DNA from: UBA1014 sp964344035
GTDB lineage: Bacteria > SAR324 > NAC60-12
Length of the DNA: 64,000 nt
NCBI GenBank assembly: GCA_964344035.1
Contig: CAYFLK010000001.1
Location: forward strand, 62,001 to 126,000
Reading direction: 5' to 3'
In this document: positions 1 to 9,953 of the stretch, one piece after another
Numbering within the stretch: the first letter of the stretch is position 1
How the letters are laid out: every line of letters begins with the position of its first letter
Translations under genes and position numbers: made by a program
Notes under the pieces: generated by a model
Seen by the model: only the letters and a program-made list of their open reading frames with translations
What the model was told of the DNA's origin: nothing
Database searches by the model: none

Positions 1-1
1 C

Positions 2-1189
2 AACAGTTATTCACGTGAGATTGCGTTGCTCGGTAAACTGCGCATCGCAAACATCCAGGCTAAACGCCCCTTTTCCACTGAATACCTTGAAGCATTGGGG
101 GTTTATGAGGAAATCGTCAATCTTTATCCTGATTCAACTCAGGCAGAGGAAGCTCTGCTGCGGCAAGGGTTGACCCAGACCTTATACGGTTTCTACCGTG
201 AAGCAATCATGACGCTGGAAAAATTCATGGATTTGCATCCGGAAAGCGTATATGTGCGGAGAAATGTGATTCAGGAGAACATAGATGAAAACCTGAAAGG
301 GATGATTGATCAATATTTCCGAAAGGAGGACGACCTGGCGTTGGTTGCGGCATACCGTGATTACAAATCCAAGTACATGCTCAACTTCCGTTTTGACACC
401 ACCCTTTTCCAGGTTGCAGTCGCCCACCGCCGGCTGGGGTTTCATGATGACGCACTCGACCTCTTTCGCTTTCTTGAGACACGGGCTTCAGGGACCATGG
501 CGGAATTGATTCAACTTGAAAAGGCTCAGACATTATTTGAGAAAAAGGATTATCCGGAAGCACGCGATAATTTGGCCAGGTTTCTTCAGGATCACCCGGA
601 AAGTCTTTATGATGCGGAAGTCCACCAATTGCTGGCAATGGTGTATAGACGGGACAAGCAATTTTCCAAAGCGTTGATTGTGTATGAACAGACAATTGAA
701 AAATACGACCAGGATCAAGACCCCCTGAAAGCGGAAATTGTACCCGAACTCTACTATGAACTGGCCCAAATGCTGGAAGATGCCGGTTATTTCGCCGACG
801 CAGCCAACGCATACCTGCAATCCATCACTCGTTACAGCCATCCCGTGACCAAACCGGGCACTCCAGAATACATCATCCACAGTCATTTTCTTGCCGGTGA
901 GATGCTTTATAAAGTTCAAAACAATGAAGCTTCCCTCGCGCAGTTTGAAAAAGCCATTGGGGTTTATGGTTCCAGAACGGAACCGGAAATCCGTGAAAGG
1001 ATTCACTGGGCGCGATACCATACCGGAAACCTCTATGCAGAGTTGGACCAAAAAGAAAAAGCCCTGAAAATCTACAAGGACCTGAAAGACAGTAAAGAGG
1101 GTGAAGGAAGCTTGTGGAAGAAGATGTCGAAGGAAAGTCATCAGTCGTTGGGGCGTCAAATGTCATACCAGAATTATCTTCAGCAGTGA
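2..1189 (+). CDS. TPR-repeat protein, 5' end outside the window
   Basis: The frame is open from base 2, before the first possible internal start at 26, so the N-terminus lies upstream. About 395 residues are visible. They are built from tandem tetratricopeptide-type helical hairpins; the pattern DHPES followed by a paired-helix unit recurs (LHPESVYVRR, DHPESLYDAEVHQ, YYELAQMLEDAGYFADAANAYLQS, the last abbreviated here as a typical TPR A/B helix pair). Such proteins are protein-protein interaction scaffolds, often periplasmic or outer-membrane associated, and resemble YbgF/YfiO-like TPR proteins in general build only. No enzymatic motif is seen. It ends with TGA about 50 bases before a tRNA gene. 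The specific role cannot be told from the sequence. Confidence 0.8.
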   Translation, partial: NSYSREIALLGKLRIANIQAKRPFSTEYLEALGVYEEIVNLYPDSTQAEEALLRQGLTQTLYGFYREAIMTLEKFMDLHPESVYVRRNVIQENIDENLKGMIDQYFRKEDDLALVAAYRDYKSKYMLNFRFDTTLFQVAVAHRRLGFHDDALDLFRFLETRASGTMAELIQLEKAQTLFEKKDYPEARDNLARFLQDHPESLYDAEVHQLLAMVYRRDKQFSKALIVYEQTIEKYDQDQDPLKAEIVPELYYELAQMLEDAGYFADAANAYLQSITRYSHPVTKPGTPEYIIHSHFLAGEMLYKVQNNEASLAQFEKAIGVYGSRTEPEIRERIHWARYHTGNLYAELDQKEKALKIYKDLKDSKEGEGSLWKKMSKESHQSLGRQMSYQNYLQQ

Positions 1190-1241
1190 ATGGTTCCGTC
1201 TTGCAATAACAAGCATTCCGGATAAAATTGTTGCTGCTGAT

Positions 1242-1316
1242 TGGGGCGTAGCCAAGTGGTAAGGCAACGGGTTTTGATCCCGTGATACGAAGGTTCGATC
1301 CCTTCCGCCCCAGCCA
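1242..1316 (+). tRNA. tRNA-Gln (anticodon TTG)
   Basis: A complete cloverleaf can be folded by eye. The acceptor stem pairs TGGGGCG with CGCCCCA, and the U1-A72 pair is typical of tRNA-Gln. The anticodon stem pairs ACGGG with CCCGT around loop TTTTGAT, giving anticodon TTG. The T arm contains GGTTCGATCCC. Discriminator G is followed by an encoded CCA (1314-1316). It stands alone between the TPR gene and the next plus-strand gene. Confidence 0.95.
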
Positions 1317-1403
1317 GTCTTCCTTGATCGCTCCCCTCCCGATTCCTGAAAGCAACCGGTTCTGACGCCGTGGTTTCCTGTTTCTCCTGTAAAATCCAAG
1401 ACA

Positions 1404-2225
1404 ATGCCTGACGAAGGAGGCAACAAAGGGTTAAAGTATTCCCAATGGCGCCCGATCGGCGTCTGTGATCAGGGTCAAGGAAATCAGCGCAAGGCCAGAA
1501 TTTTCACCAAAATTGATTTCACCGCGGTTACCACTCCCGGGATCAACCGCAGGAATTGGCATAACCGCACTGAAGTGGTGAAGATCGTAAATCGTTATGC
1601 GCGGCAGGTGGCAAAGTTGTCACTGCTGACAAAAACGATGAAGTCTCCTAAAATCGGACAAATCAACCTGGTGGGTGCGGTGCTTGGGCATGAAAAAACC
1701 CCTGGGTTGAACGTGGAATCCGCGGACGGACGGGTGCAGTTCTTTCAGGTTGAGTTTTACGATGCAGATGCTGACAAAAAAAGGAAATCCATAAAGCCGA
1801 GACTCTACTGGATAATTTCAGGGTTGGTGTTCGCAATCCTGGTTTTTTTTATATTTTGGAATTATTTTCCTTCAATTTCAGAGCAATCCAGACCTGGCAG
1901 GAACACCGCTAGATTGTGTGAAAACCGGGGAAAACCACTGCGGCACCGTGATGAAATGAGGAGATTGAGGAGGGATTTACTGGATGAACTGGATAGATAC
2001 CCCGGGTGGTCTCAGCTTCAGGAAGTCCGCTGGATTTGTGCGGGTGTGGCTGGCAGTTTAGAGGAACAGGAGCAATTGCTGGTACGCTGTCTGCTCAATG
2101 CCAAACGGGAAACACAATCGCTGGCTACCCGTGCACATCCGGATTTGAGACTGATTGAAAAGTGTGCGAATAATTTGTGTCGTTCAGGGGCTTCTTATCT
2201 GTCACCTTTTTGCAGGCAGCTTTAA
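1404..2225 (+). CDS. Hypothetical single-pass membrane protein
   Basis: The frame allows 273 residues. The clearest feature is one strongly hydrophobic segment around residues 133-155 (LYWIISGLVFAILVFFIFW), preceded by a basic stretch (DKKRKSIKPR), which suggests an N-in orientation with the C-terminal ~115 residues outside the cytoplasm. That C-terminal part has four cysteines and many charged residues but no motif I recognise. The start is uncertain: the ATG at 1404 lacks a good Shine-Dalgarno sequence, and ATG 1638 (MKSPKIGQIN) would give a ~195-residue protein retaining the membrane helix. It converges with the TerB-like gene downstream, with only 14 bases between stop codons. Function unknown. 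Confidence 0.55.
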   Translation: MPDEGGNKGLKYSQWRPIGVCDQGQGNQRKARIFTKIDFTAVTTPGINRRNWHNRTEVVKIVNRYARQVAKLSLLTKTMKSPKIGQINLVGAVLGHEKTPGLNVESADGRVQFFQVEFYDADADKKRKSIKPRLYWIISGLVFAILVFFIFWNYFPSISEQSRPGRNTARLCENRGKPLRHRDEMRRLRRDLLDELDRYPGWSQLQEVRWICAGVAGSLEEQEQLLVRCLLNAKRETQSLATRAHPDLRLIEKCANNLCRSGASYLSPFCRQL

Positions 2226-2239
2226 GATGGACGAATCAT

Positions 2240-2776
2240 TCAGGCAACCAGGTTGCTCCAGTAGAAACGCAGCATTTCCGGAATTCCTTTAACCTCTCGA
2301 AACTCCTCAATCAGTACGTTCAAGCGATCAACGTCCTTCTGGCGGATGGATTCAACCATCTGCAGCATCACGTGCAGTTTGTCCATGGTAATTCCCAGCA
2401 AATCACTGCAGTTGAGGATGAACTCACGTTCTTTTGGATGAAATTCTTCATCAGACCATGCCACAAAAATCAAATCCATCATCAATGCATAACCACGGTT
2501 ATCGTAAAACGTAGACATTGTTTTACGCATTTCATCCGTGTCAGGCAGTTGAACAAATTTTATTAGTTTTCCCAGAGTTCCGTTTTCCAGTTCAAAAATT
2601 TGAACCATCCTGCGCAGGTATTCAATTTCTTCATCAAGAATCACGTCATCTGCATCAATGAGCAAAGTCAGCACTTGAAGGTAGCGGTACTTGTCTTCAT
2701 CGGATGAATCGATCATCGGATGATTAACCACTTGTGCAGGCCAGGAGGGATATAGTTGTTCCTTCAAATCGGACAT
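2240..2776 (-). CDS. TerB-like all-helical protein
   Basis: The protein has 178 residues, no signal peptide and no membrane segment, so it is likely cytoplasmic. The pattern of an early acidic stretch (DADDVILDEEIEYLRR) followed by a second one (DEEFHPKEREFILNC) resembles the two Asp/Glu-rich metal-binding helices of the TerB/DjlA-N family, where helices begin with D-G-x-h-xxxE. Assignment is by this pattern only. The physiological role of TerB-like domains outside tellurite operons is generally not defined. It lies 79 bases downstream of lon on the same strand and may share its transcript. Confidence 0.55.
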   Translation of the reverse strand: MSDLKEQLYPSWPAQVVNHPMIDSSDEDKYRYLQVLTLLIDADDVILDEEIEYLRRMVQIFELENGTLGKLIKFVQLPDTDEMRKTMSTFYDNRGYALMMDLIFVAWSDEEFHPKEREFILNCSDLLGITMDKLHVMLQMVESIRQKDVDRLNVLIEEFREVKGIPEMLRFYWSNLVA

Positions 2777-2855
2777 TGATCAGACTCCTGAATAAGTACG
2801 GTCTTTGAAAAATGAATACTCAATACTACTTTATATCTCCATCAGTGTGCAGGAT

Positions 2856-5321
2856 TCAACTTTTTTCCATGGGGTCAGCCTTCTTCCAGGATTCCTTCCA
2901 GGTGAACCCCAATGTTGCTTGAGTTACCTCCTGGAAATGTCTGACAAACTGTATCTCCAAACCCTCTTTTAAATAATCAGGTAGTTCCTCGTACTGTGGG
3001 CGGTTCCCTTCAGGCAACATAATAGTCTTTAACCCCGCCAGTTTTGCGCCGACTACCTTTTCGCGAATACCTCCCACCGGCAGCACCTGTCCTGTCAGGG
3101 TCAGTTCTCCAGTCATTGCAAGATTGGTTTTGATTGACCGCTGAAGGGCCAGGGAGAGCATGGCGGCGGCAATCGCGATTCCAGCGGAGGGTCCATCCTT
3201 GGGAGTGGCCCCTTCGGGAACGTGCAAATGCATTGGTTGGCTGCCGAGTTTGTTGGGAAGGCTGGAATCAGAGATGATGGAACGGACCACGCTGTGGGCA
3301 ATGGAAGATGATTCCTGCATCACTTCTCCCAACTGCCCCGTTAGTTTTAATTCTGGTTTATCACCCGCCAGCCAGACTGCTTCAATGTTAAGAATTGAAC
3401 CTCCACCGGAGGTCCACGCCAGTCCTCTTGAGACTCCCGCTAACGGAATTGGCGCAAAAGCGTCCGGGGGATAAGGGGCGGGGCCCAGTATCTCTATTAA
3501 ATGATTCTTCCTGGCCGAAAGAGAAGTGAGATCATTCCTTGCAACACGCAAAGCTACTGCCCTGCAGACTGCATTCAATTGTTTTTCCAATCCGCGCACT
3601 CCGGTTTCACGGGTGTATTCCTGGATCAAAGTGTTAAGGGTATGCCTGGAAAACCGCAGTTGTCCGGACGACAGTCCTGATGCCGAAAGGGCTTTGGGAA
3701 CCAGATGACGACGTGCAATTTGCAGTTTTTCCTCGGATACATAACCCGACAAGGTGATGATTTCCATCCTGTCACGCAGTGCAGGAGGAATTGTATCGAG
3801 GACGTTCGCGGTGGCAATGAACAGCACGTTTGAAAGGTCGAAACGAAGATCAATGTAATAATCGAGAAATTCCCGGTTTTGCTCTGGGTCCAGCACCTCA
3901 AGCAGAACTGATGTGGGATCTCCCCGGTAGCTTCGACCAACTTTGTCCAATTCATCCAGTAGGATAACAGGGTTATTAGTCATAACCGAACGTAAGGCCT
4001 GGATGAGCCTGCCCGGCATGGCGCCGATGTAGGTGCGGCGATGACCTTTCAACTCGGATTCGTCAGCCAGCCCCCCAACCGAAAATCGGTAAAACTTACG
4101 TCCCAACGCGCGGGCCACAGACCTCCCCAGTGAAGTTTTTCCCACCCCGGGCGGGCCGGTAAAACAGAGGATCGCCCCTTTGGTGTTCTTTTTGAGTTTG
4201 CGGATGCCGATGAATTCAAGAATCCTGCGCTTGGCGTCTTTCATGCCGTGATGATCTCGGTCAAGAATCCTTTGTGCTTTGACCAGGCTGAGGCGGTCCC
4301 TGCTTGATTTGTCCCAGGGCAGTGAGGCGATGTTTTCCAGGTATTGATGAATAATCTGCAGTTCGGGTGAGTGTTCATCAAGCATCCCGTATCGCTGCAT
4401 TTCATCGGCAACCCGTTCCTTTGCTTCCCGGCTCAGTCCCAGTGTTTCAAAACGCTTAGTGAACCGGTGTAATTCTAACGTTTTGCGGTCCTGTTCCAGG
4501 CCGAGTTCGGTTTGAATCTCTTTCAGCTGTTCACGCAGGAAAAATTCGCGCTGCTGTTTGGAAACCCGCTCATCAATCTTTTGGTTAATCTGTTCTTTCA
4601 GCAGACTCAGATCATATTCCTCCCGCAACAGCAGCAGCGTTTTTTCAATGCGTGACGGCAGTTTGTCCGTTTCCAGGATTTTCTGCAGATCAGCACTTTT
4701 TGCGTTTGTCATCGATGCCGCCAAGTCAGTCAGCATCACCGGATCATTGATGTCCACCTGGTTTAGCAGGTGAAACATCTCCTGTGAAAATGTGGGGTTT
4801 TGTGGGATAAGTTCCTTAAGCGTTGACACGATGGCCGCAGCTCCGGCTTTCAACTCTTCAGTGAATTTTATTTTTGGTTCCTCAAGATAACGGATCTCCG
4901 CCAGGTAATGCTTCTGCCTGCGTTTAAAGCGTGCCACCTCTATTCTGCGCAAGGTGGAGACCATGAATTGGCAGCTTTTATCCGGGAGTTCAACCCAGTT
5001 CAACACATACGCCAGGGTCCCTACCCTGTAAAGATGGGAGGCAGGGACACTCGGGTTCTGGTCATTACCAATTTTTTGTTGTTTGACCATCATCACACCG
5101 ATCATTTTGTCTTCACTGATTTGTTCCCTCAGCCATGTGCTGGTTTGATTGTCAACGCTGATGGGGGTGAGAATTCCGGGAAAAACAGGCCGATGAAAAA
5201 CAGGCAGTACCGGAACCTGGTCGGGAAGGTCTGAAGTTGTTACAACCGTTCCTTCCGAATCAACCAGCAGGATACGATCACGCTTGTTTTTGTTTGAACT
5301 TAATTCTGGGTTGTTATTCAT
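2856..5321 (-). CDS. lon: ATP-dependent Lon protease
   Basis: This is a full-length LonA protease of 821 residues (typical family length 780-830). It is a cytoplasmic homohexamer that unfolds and degrades damaged and regulatory proteins. Visible parts are an N-terminal substrate-binding domain (about 35-215), a coiled helical linker (about 220-330), Walker A GPPGVGKT at 389-396, Walker B VILLDELD around 452-459, and the C-terminal serine protease domain with catalytic Ser712 in KDGPSAG and Lys755 in GIREKVVG, the correct 43-residue spacing for the Ser-Lys dyad. The start ATG at 5321 gives a normal N-terminus. I did not find a convincing heat-shock promoter upstream. A TerB-like gene follows on the same strand. 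Confidence 0.98.
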   Translation of the reverse strand: MNNNPELSSNKNKRDRILLVDSEGTVVTTSDLPDQVPVLPVFHRPVFPGILTPISVDNQTSTWLREQISEDKMIGVMMVKQQKIGNDQNPSVPASHLYRVGTLAYVLNWVELPDKSCQFMVSTLRRIEVARFKRRQKHYLAEIRYLEEPKIKFTEELKAGAAAIVSTLKELIPQNPTFSQEMFHLLNQVDINDPVMLTDLAASMTNAKSADLQKILETDKLPSRIEKTLLLLREEYDLSLLKEQINQKIDERVSKQQREFFLREQLKEIQTELGLEQDRKTLELHRFTKRFETLGLSREAKERVADEMQRYGMLDEHSPELQIIHQYLENIASLPWDKSSRDRLSLVKAQRILDRDHHGMKDAKRRILEFIGIRKLKKNTKGAILCFTGPPGVGKTSLGRSVARALGRKFYRFSVGGLADESELKGHRRTYIGAMPGRLIQALRSVMTNNPVILLDELDKVGRSYRGDPTSVLLEVLDPEQNREFLDYYIDLRFDLSNVLFIATANVLDTIPPALRDRMEIITLSGYVSEEKLQIARRHLVPKALSASGLSSGQLRFSRHTLNTLIQEYTRETGVRGLEKQLNAVCRAVALRVARNDLTSLSARKNHLIEILGPAPYPPDAFAPIPLAGVSRGLAWTSGGGSILNIEAVWLAGDKPELKLTGQLGEVMQESSSIAHSVVRSIISDSSLPNKLGSQPMHLHVPEGATPKDGPSAGIAIAAAMLSLALQRSIKTNLAMTGELTLTGQVLPVGGIREKVVGAKLAGLKTIMLPEGNRPQYEELPDYLKEGLEIQFVRHFQEVTQATLGFTWKESWKKADPMEKS

Positions 5322-5948
5322 CTTCGATGCTTATGTGGCCCCAGGGGTGCAATGAGAAAATACGGTGGAAGGCAGTGTTTATGATGTCAACATGTTGCTT
5401 CCGGAATGCGAATGCATGGTGTATGTGTTAGAACAACATCCGCGTTTGACCGGAATGCTACCGTCGGACAGAAACAACTCACAAAACAAGAAGAGTGATA
5501 TTCCTGCAACGTCATCTGCGCAATGTCAGAACTTAGCCCGACACGCGCATATAAGAATGAACAACTGAATGGGAGTCTGTGAGCTAAGCAATAAATTATA
5601 CTCAATGCGGTTTCAAGGGTCAAACCCAATCGAGGTCAACTGACTTGGGGTGACAGTCTGTTTGCAAAATCTGCTTGATAAAAGAGATTCAACTATTTTG
5701 CTGATATGCAGCAAGGGCAAGTATGCAATATATGGATACAAGATTGATCAGTCATGATCGTGTATTGGGTTCCATTCTGAAATGGTAAAACCATGTTTCT
5801 AAATTCGACTCACACAGCTGCATGAATATTCCTGGTTGGCATTGAAATAGCAGGACATCAATTGTTCACTGTGCAAATTTTATACATTTTTTGAGGAATC
5901 CGGATAAACACAGGTGGACGTCTTGACCCTGATGCTAATGAAGTAGAA
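5322..5948. other. 627-bp divergent intergenic region, lon / gpsA
   Basis: No convincing gene is seen here. Short frames exist on both strands but lack ribosome binding sites and protein-like composition. The region should hold the promoters for both lon (leftward) and gpsA (rightward). I could not identify a clear sigma-32 or sigma-70 box by eye. Confidence 0.5.
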
Positions 5949-6968
5949 ATGGCAACACCAAGTATAGGAGTTATTGGTGCAGGCGCATGGGGCACCTCCC
6001 TGTCGGCAATGTTGGCAAGACGAGGATACACTATCAGGTTGTGGTCCTTTGAAGTCGAAACAGTGCATAACATCAGTGAGCATCGGGTCAACACGTTGTA
6101 TTTACCGGGGATCCCGTTGCCGGAAACAATATACCCGACTCACGACCTTCTCGAAGTAGTGAAAAACTGTAGAATGCTTGTTATGGCCGTACCTTCTCAG
6201 CATACTCGCAACATTGCGCGGAAGATCAGTAATTCAGTCACAAAAGAACACCGGATAGTGATTGCCAGTAAGGGCATCGAAACAGGCACAGGGTTATTGA
6301 TGAGTGAAATCTATGATGAAGAGTGGAATTCAAAATGCAGCCCGGCGGTTCTTTCAGGACCTACCTTTGCGTTGGAGACCGCCCGTGAGCTACCCTCAGC
6401 GGCAGTGCTTGCCTGTGAAAACGATGTGATTGCGGATTCCATTCAGAGGATCTTCCATTCATCAAGGTTCCGTTTGTATCGCAGTCGGGATCTATTGGGG
6501 GTCCAAGTAGCAGGCGCAGTAAAAAATGTTCTGTCCATTGCTTCCGGCATTGCGGATGGTATGGTTTTGGGATTCAATGCCCGCGCCGCCCTGATCTGTC
6601 GGGGACTGACTGAGATGACCCGCCTGGGTACGGCAATGGGAGGATTACCGGAAACTTTTGCGGGCATGTCCGGATTGGGAGACCTCGTGCTCACCGCAAC
6701 CGGTCCGCTCTCCAGGAATCATTCCCTTGGTGTGTGCCTAGGAAAAGGGAAATCACTTAATCATTGTCTTGCCGGGCGGAAGGTTGTGACCGAAGGAGTG
6801 TCCACTTCTGTTTCCCTGCAGAAACTGGCGCAAAAGTATCATGTTGAAATGCCTATCTGTGAAACCGTTTACCGTATACTGCACGAGGATTTATCATGTT
6901 CCGAGGCGCTTTCAGGACTTCTGGAGAGGGAACTCCCATCAAATGAGAGCTATTCCAACGGACAATGA
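5949..6968 (+). CDS. gpsA: NAD(P)H-dependent glycerol-3-phosphate dehydrogenase
   Basis: GpsA reduces dihydroxyacetone phosphate to sn-glycerol 3-phosphate for phospholipid synthesis in the cytoplasm. The protein has 339 residues, normal for the family. The N-terminal Rossmann motif GAGAWG is at residues 10-15, the conserved ASKGIE lysine is at 108, and the catalytic lysine is in AGAVKNV (Lys192), followed by the GLGDL motif of the C-terminal substrate domain at about 243. The stop codon is 20 bases upstream of the O-antigen-ligase-like gene, so the two are probably cotranscribed. Confidence 0.97.
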   Translation: MATPSIGVIGAGAWGTSLSAMLARRGYTIRLWSFEVETVHNISEHRVNTLYLPGIPLPETIYPTHDLLEVVKNCRMLVMAVPSQHTRNIARKISNSVTKEHRIVIASKGIETGTGLLMSEIYDEEWNSKCSPAVLSGPTFALETARELPSAAVLACENDVIADSIQRIFHSSRFRLYRSRDLLGVQVAGAVKNVLSIASGIADGMVLGFNARAALICRGLTEMTRLGTAMGGLPETFAGMSGLGDLVLTATGPLSRNHSLGVCLGKGKSLNHCLAGRKVVTEGVSTSVSLQKLAQKYHVEMPICETVYRILHEDLSCSEALSGLLERELPSNESYSNGQ

Positions 6969-6988
6969 GTTGATGCGGTAAATCAGCA

Positions 6989-8293
6989 ATGTTTACTCTC
7001 CAGTGGTGGAACAGTTTTTTCATCCACACCCTTTTTATTTTCAGCACGTTCAGCATCGCCGGTTCCGAAGCATCAATTGTAATGCTTTACCTGCTATCAC
7101 TACTCCGACTTGTCCTGGACCGAAAACAGCCCAAACTTGAGTCCCCGATTCTTGGCGTGATGCTACTCTATGCTGCTGTTGTTGTGTTGTCTGGGTTTCT
7201 CAATGAGTACGAGGTTGATCATTTGGAAGCGCTCAGGGACAATTGGAGATTGCTGTTGCCTTTTGTGCTTTTGCCGATACTGGAGAGTAAGGATGAAAAC
7301 CGTCTACTTTGGGTTTATTTCTGGTTTTTGAGCCTGCTAGCGGTTTATGGGATTATCCAGTTATTTACTGGTGTGGACTGGTTTCGCCCTGAAGCAGAGA
7401 ATCTATCCGCTCCTTACCGACCCGGCAAAGGGATAGATGTATACCTGTTTCACGCAAAAGGGAATTTTACCCATCACCTGACTTATGGTGGAATGTTGCT
7501 GCTTTGCAGCCCGCTTTTGAGTTCACTTGCATTCTGCAAAAATTGGAGCACAGTTGCGAGAATGCTTGTAGGTGGAATGTCTATTATCTTGTGGTGCGCG
7601 GCCACTGCCACACTTGGAAGGAGCATCTGGCTTGGTTCAGTTGTAGCGGTGTTAATTTTGCTACTCAGGTTTTCTCCGAAAATTACTATTGCCTGCATCG
7701 TGATCATCGGGGTGATGCTACCAACAGCGCTGCTTTTTCCAGGAGATAACACCCATCAAAATCAAGGTGTTGGCACGCGACTTGATGCTTTCAGATATCG
7801 GTTAACCAGCGGATTCAGCCTGACGGAAAACCGTGACCGCTTGCTAATGTGGGAGTCTGCTTCACGGGGGATCCAGGATCATTTCTGGCTGGGTATCGGC
7901 CACAATTCAGATCAAATGGTGATGACTCCGTATCGTGATGAGATTCGGCGAGAAACGGAGCACCGCTTCCAGAATCCCGCAGGTACAGGTGTGCACAATA
8001 TTTATCTGCAAACTTGGCTCAATTATGGATTTTTCGGTTTACTGTCTTATCTTGGAATTTGGGCAATGTTTTACCGCACCATTTTCAGGGGGCTGAAACA
8101 CACCACCAAGTTTGATTTCAGAAACTCCATCTTCTGGGGCGCCATGTCCGGGGTTTCCGGGTTCCTGGTTGCAGGTATTTTTGAAAACAATTTTCGAGAC
8201 GGAGAAGTGCAGACTACTTTGTTGCTGGTTTTTGCCCTGGTATTATCAAAATGCAGCAAAAAAACCGGCCGCTTTCACAGCCGGTTCAAGTAG
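6989..8293 (+). CDS. O-antigen ligase / Wzy-like polytopic membrane protein
   Basis: The 434-residue protein has about ten to twelve hydrophobic segments and a large loop around residues 260-345. That loop ends in GTGVHNIYLQTWLNYGFFG, which matches the Wzy_C / O-antigen ligase signature (conserved R and H in a periplasmic loop between late membrane helices; here HN-Y-L). Members transfer undecaprenyl-linked polysaccharide to lipid A core or polymerise repeat units at the periplasmic face of the inner membrane. No other polysaccharide genes are nearby, so ligase, polymerase or protein O-oligosaccharyltransferase activity cannot be separated. It follows gpsA by 20 bases. Its last codons overlap a terminator that serves the opposite strand. 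Confidence 0.8.
   Translation: MFTLQWWNSFFIHTLFIFSTFSIAGSEASIVMLYLLSLLRLVLDRKQPKLESPILGVMLLYAAVVVLSGFLNEYEVDHLEALRDNWRLLLPFVLLPILESKDENRLLWVYFWFLSLLAVYGIIQLFTGVDWFRPEAENLSAPYRPGKGIDVYLFHAKGNFTHHLTYGGMLLLCSPLLSSLAFCKNWSTVARMLVGGMSIILWCAATATLGRSIWLGSVVAVLILLLRFSPKITIACIVIIGVMLPTALLFPGDNTHQNQGVGTRLDAFRYRLTSGFSLTENRDRLLMWESASRGIQDHFWLGIGHNSDQMVMTPYRDEIRRETEHRFQNPAGTGVHNIYLQTWLNYGFFGLLSYLGIWAMFYRTIFRGLKHTTKFDFRNSIFWGAMSGVSGFLVAGIFENNFRDGEVQTTLLLVFALVLSKCSKKTGRFHSRFK
8257..8286 (-). terminator. Rho-independent terminator for minus-strand transcripts
   Basis: Read on the minus strand, AACCGGC pairs with GCCGGTT over seven base pairs and is followed directly by a run of T residues (A run at 8257-8264 on the plus strand). 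It sits inside the last codons of the O-antigen-ligase-like gene, placed to stop transcription arriving from the dehydratase frame. Confidence 0.75.
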
Positions 8294-8401
8294 GTTTGTT
8301 CATGGAGGAAGTCACCGAACTCCGGTGTCGTCAAGCTTTTAGGCAGGTCCCTGATTTTTAAAGGGAAAGCAAAGAGTATTTTTGCCGTTACACATGACGG
8401 A

Positions 8402-9916
8402 TTACATCACTGCTCCAACCTGCCAGGGCAGGAATTCATGATGTCCAAAATCCTGGATTTCGCTTTTACTTGGTTTCCCTGAAGTCGTTTCCAGGATCAG
8501 ATTAAAAATCCGCACCCCCATTTCCTGCACCGAAAATTCCCCATCCAGAATTTCTCCACAGTTTATATCCATGTCATCCTCGATTTTCCGGAACATTGGA
8601 GTATTCGTTGCCAGTTTCAGGCAGGGCGAGGGTTTGCAACCGAAAACCGAGCCGCGTCCGGTTGTAAAGCAAATAATGTTTGCCCCCGAGGCGATTTGTC
8701 ATGTTACCGATACAGGTTCATAGCCAGGCGAGTCCATGAAGACGAACCCGTTTGTCTGTACAGGTTCTGCGTAGCGGTAAACTTCTTTCAACGGTGACGA
8801 TCCTCCCTTGGCAACGGCCCCTAATGGTTTTTCCAGGATTGTCGTCATTCCTCCCGCTTTGTTTCCCGGAGTAGGGTTGTTGTTCATTTCTCCCTGGTTC
8901 CTCTCAGTGTAGTCTTCCCACCAGCGGATCAAGTCGATAAGTTTCTGACCAACTTGTGGATTCACCGCACGCCTGGTCAGCAGGTGTTCAGCACCGTAGA
9001 CTTCAGGGGTTTCACTCAGGATTGCTGTTCCTCCATGTTTTACAAGCAGGTCAGCCGCTGCTCCCAGGGCGGGATTGGCTGTGATCCCGGAAAACGCATC
9101 AGATCCGCCGCATTCTAACCCGAGGGTCAGGTGACTGGCCGGAACTGGTTTTCGTTTCATGGTTTTTGCGTGTTCAATCATTTCATGAACAATGCGGATT
9201 CAGCGTGCGACTGAGTTCTGCGTGCCGCCGTTGTCCTGGATCACCAGTGTTTTCACCCGCTGACCAGGGGAAAGCCCTGCTTTATCAAGCCATTCAGGTA
9301 TTTGGTTTATTTCTCAGCCCAAGCCTGCCACTAGCACACCTGCGAAGTTAGGGTGGTTTGCATAACCAGTCATATTCCGGCGCAGCAGTTGCAGTCCTTC
9401 TCCATTGATATTCATGCCGCAACCAGTGCCACGGGTGAATGCGGCAACTCCGTCAATCTGTTGTTCCGTTCCTCCTGGTTCCTTTTCAAATTCCCTGGCA
9501 ATGTATTTTGCCTCGGAAGCTGAACAGTTTACTGAGGTGAGGATGCCAATGAAGTTACGTGTGCCAACCCTGCCATTTTCCCTGACATAACCTTCAAACG
9601 TTGCCGGTTCTGAAACCGGTTCAACCGGCTTAATGTCAGCCCCGAAATCGTAATTCCTGCAGAAATCATAAATGGTGACGTTGTGGGTATGCACGTGTTG
9701 TCCGGGCAGGATAGTGCTGCCGGAAAAACCAATGATCTGATTGAATTTACTAATCGGTCTGCCGACCTCGATACGATGTAGCGCTATTTTATGTCCGGCG
9801 GGAATTGAATCGCGTGCTTTCATCGGGAAACCCTCCAGCGCGGTCCCCGCAGCCAGCGGTTTTAATGCAACTGCTACATCATCGTCAGGATGCAGCCGCA
9901 ATGTCTGGTTCTTCAT
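8402..9916 (-). pseudogene. UxaA/GarD-family dehydratase frame with three in-frame UGA
   Basis: A single reading frame of 505 codons matches the altronate/galactarate dehydratase family from end to end, with no frameshift, but it is interrupted by UGA at codons 201 (9314-9316), 239 (9200-9202) and 406 (8699-8701). Between them are family hallmarks: an N-terminal SAF-like domain (about 1-95), GYVRENGRVGTRN, GTGCGMN, GLECGGSDAFSGITANP, ETPEVYGAEH, SPGYEPVSVT, FTTGRGSVFG and the C-terminal FLPWQVGAVM. From memory of the family, codon 201 falls where GLGCE has its cysteine, while codons 239 and 406 fall at glycine or small residues. Family enzymes dehydrate hexarates or hexonates using iron. A good ribosome site (GGAGG) precedes the ATG, and alr lies 37 bases upstream. 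Decay, consensus error or UGA readthrough are all possible; decay or error is most likely. Confidence 0.75.
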
Positions 9917-9953
9917 AAGCCTCCTGTAAAATCTTGCCGGAAAATGTTCCGGT

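Noticed and set aside
533..1159. 208-codon antisense ORF within the TPR gene
   Set aside because: It is the opposite-strand shadow of a gene with clear TPR repeats; composition is typical of antisense frames.
8402..9916. Alternative genetic code with UGA as glycine
   Set aside because: UGA ends many intact genes in the window at the expected family length (for example lon, gpsA, iorA, livH), so it is a normal stop codon here.
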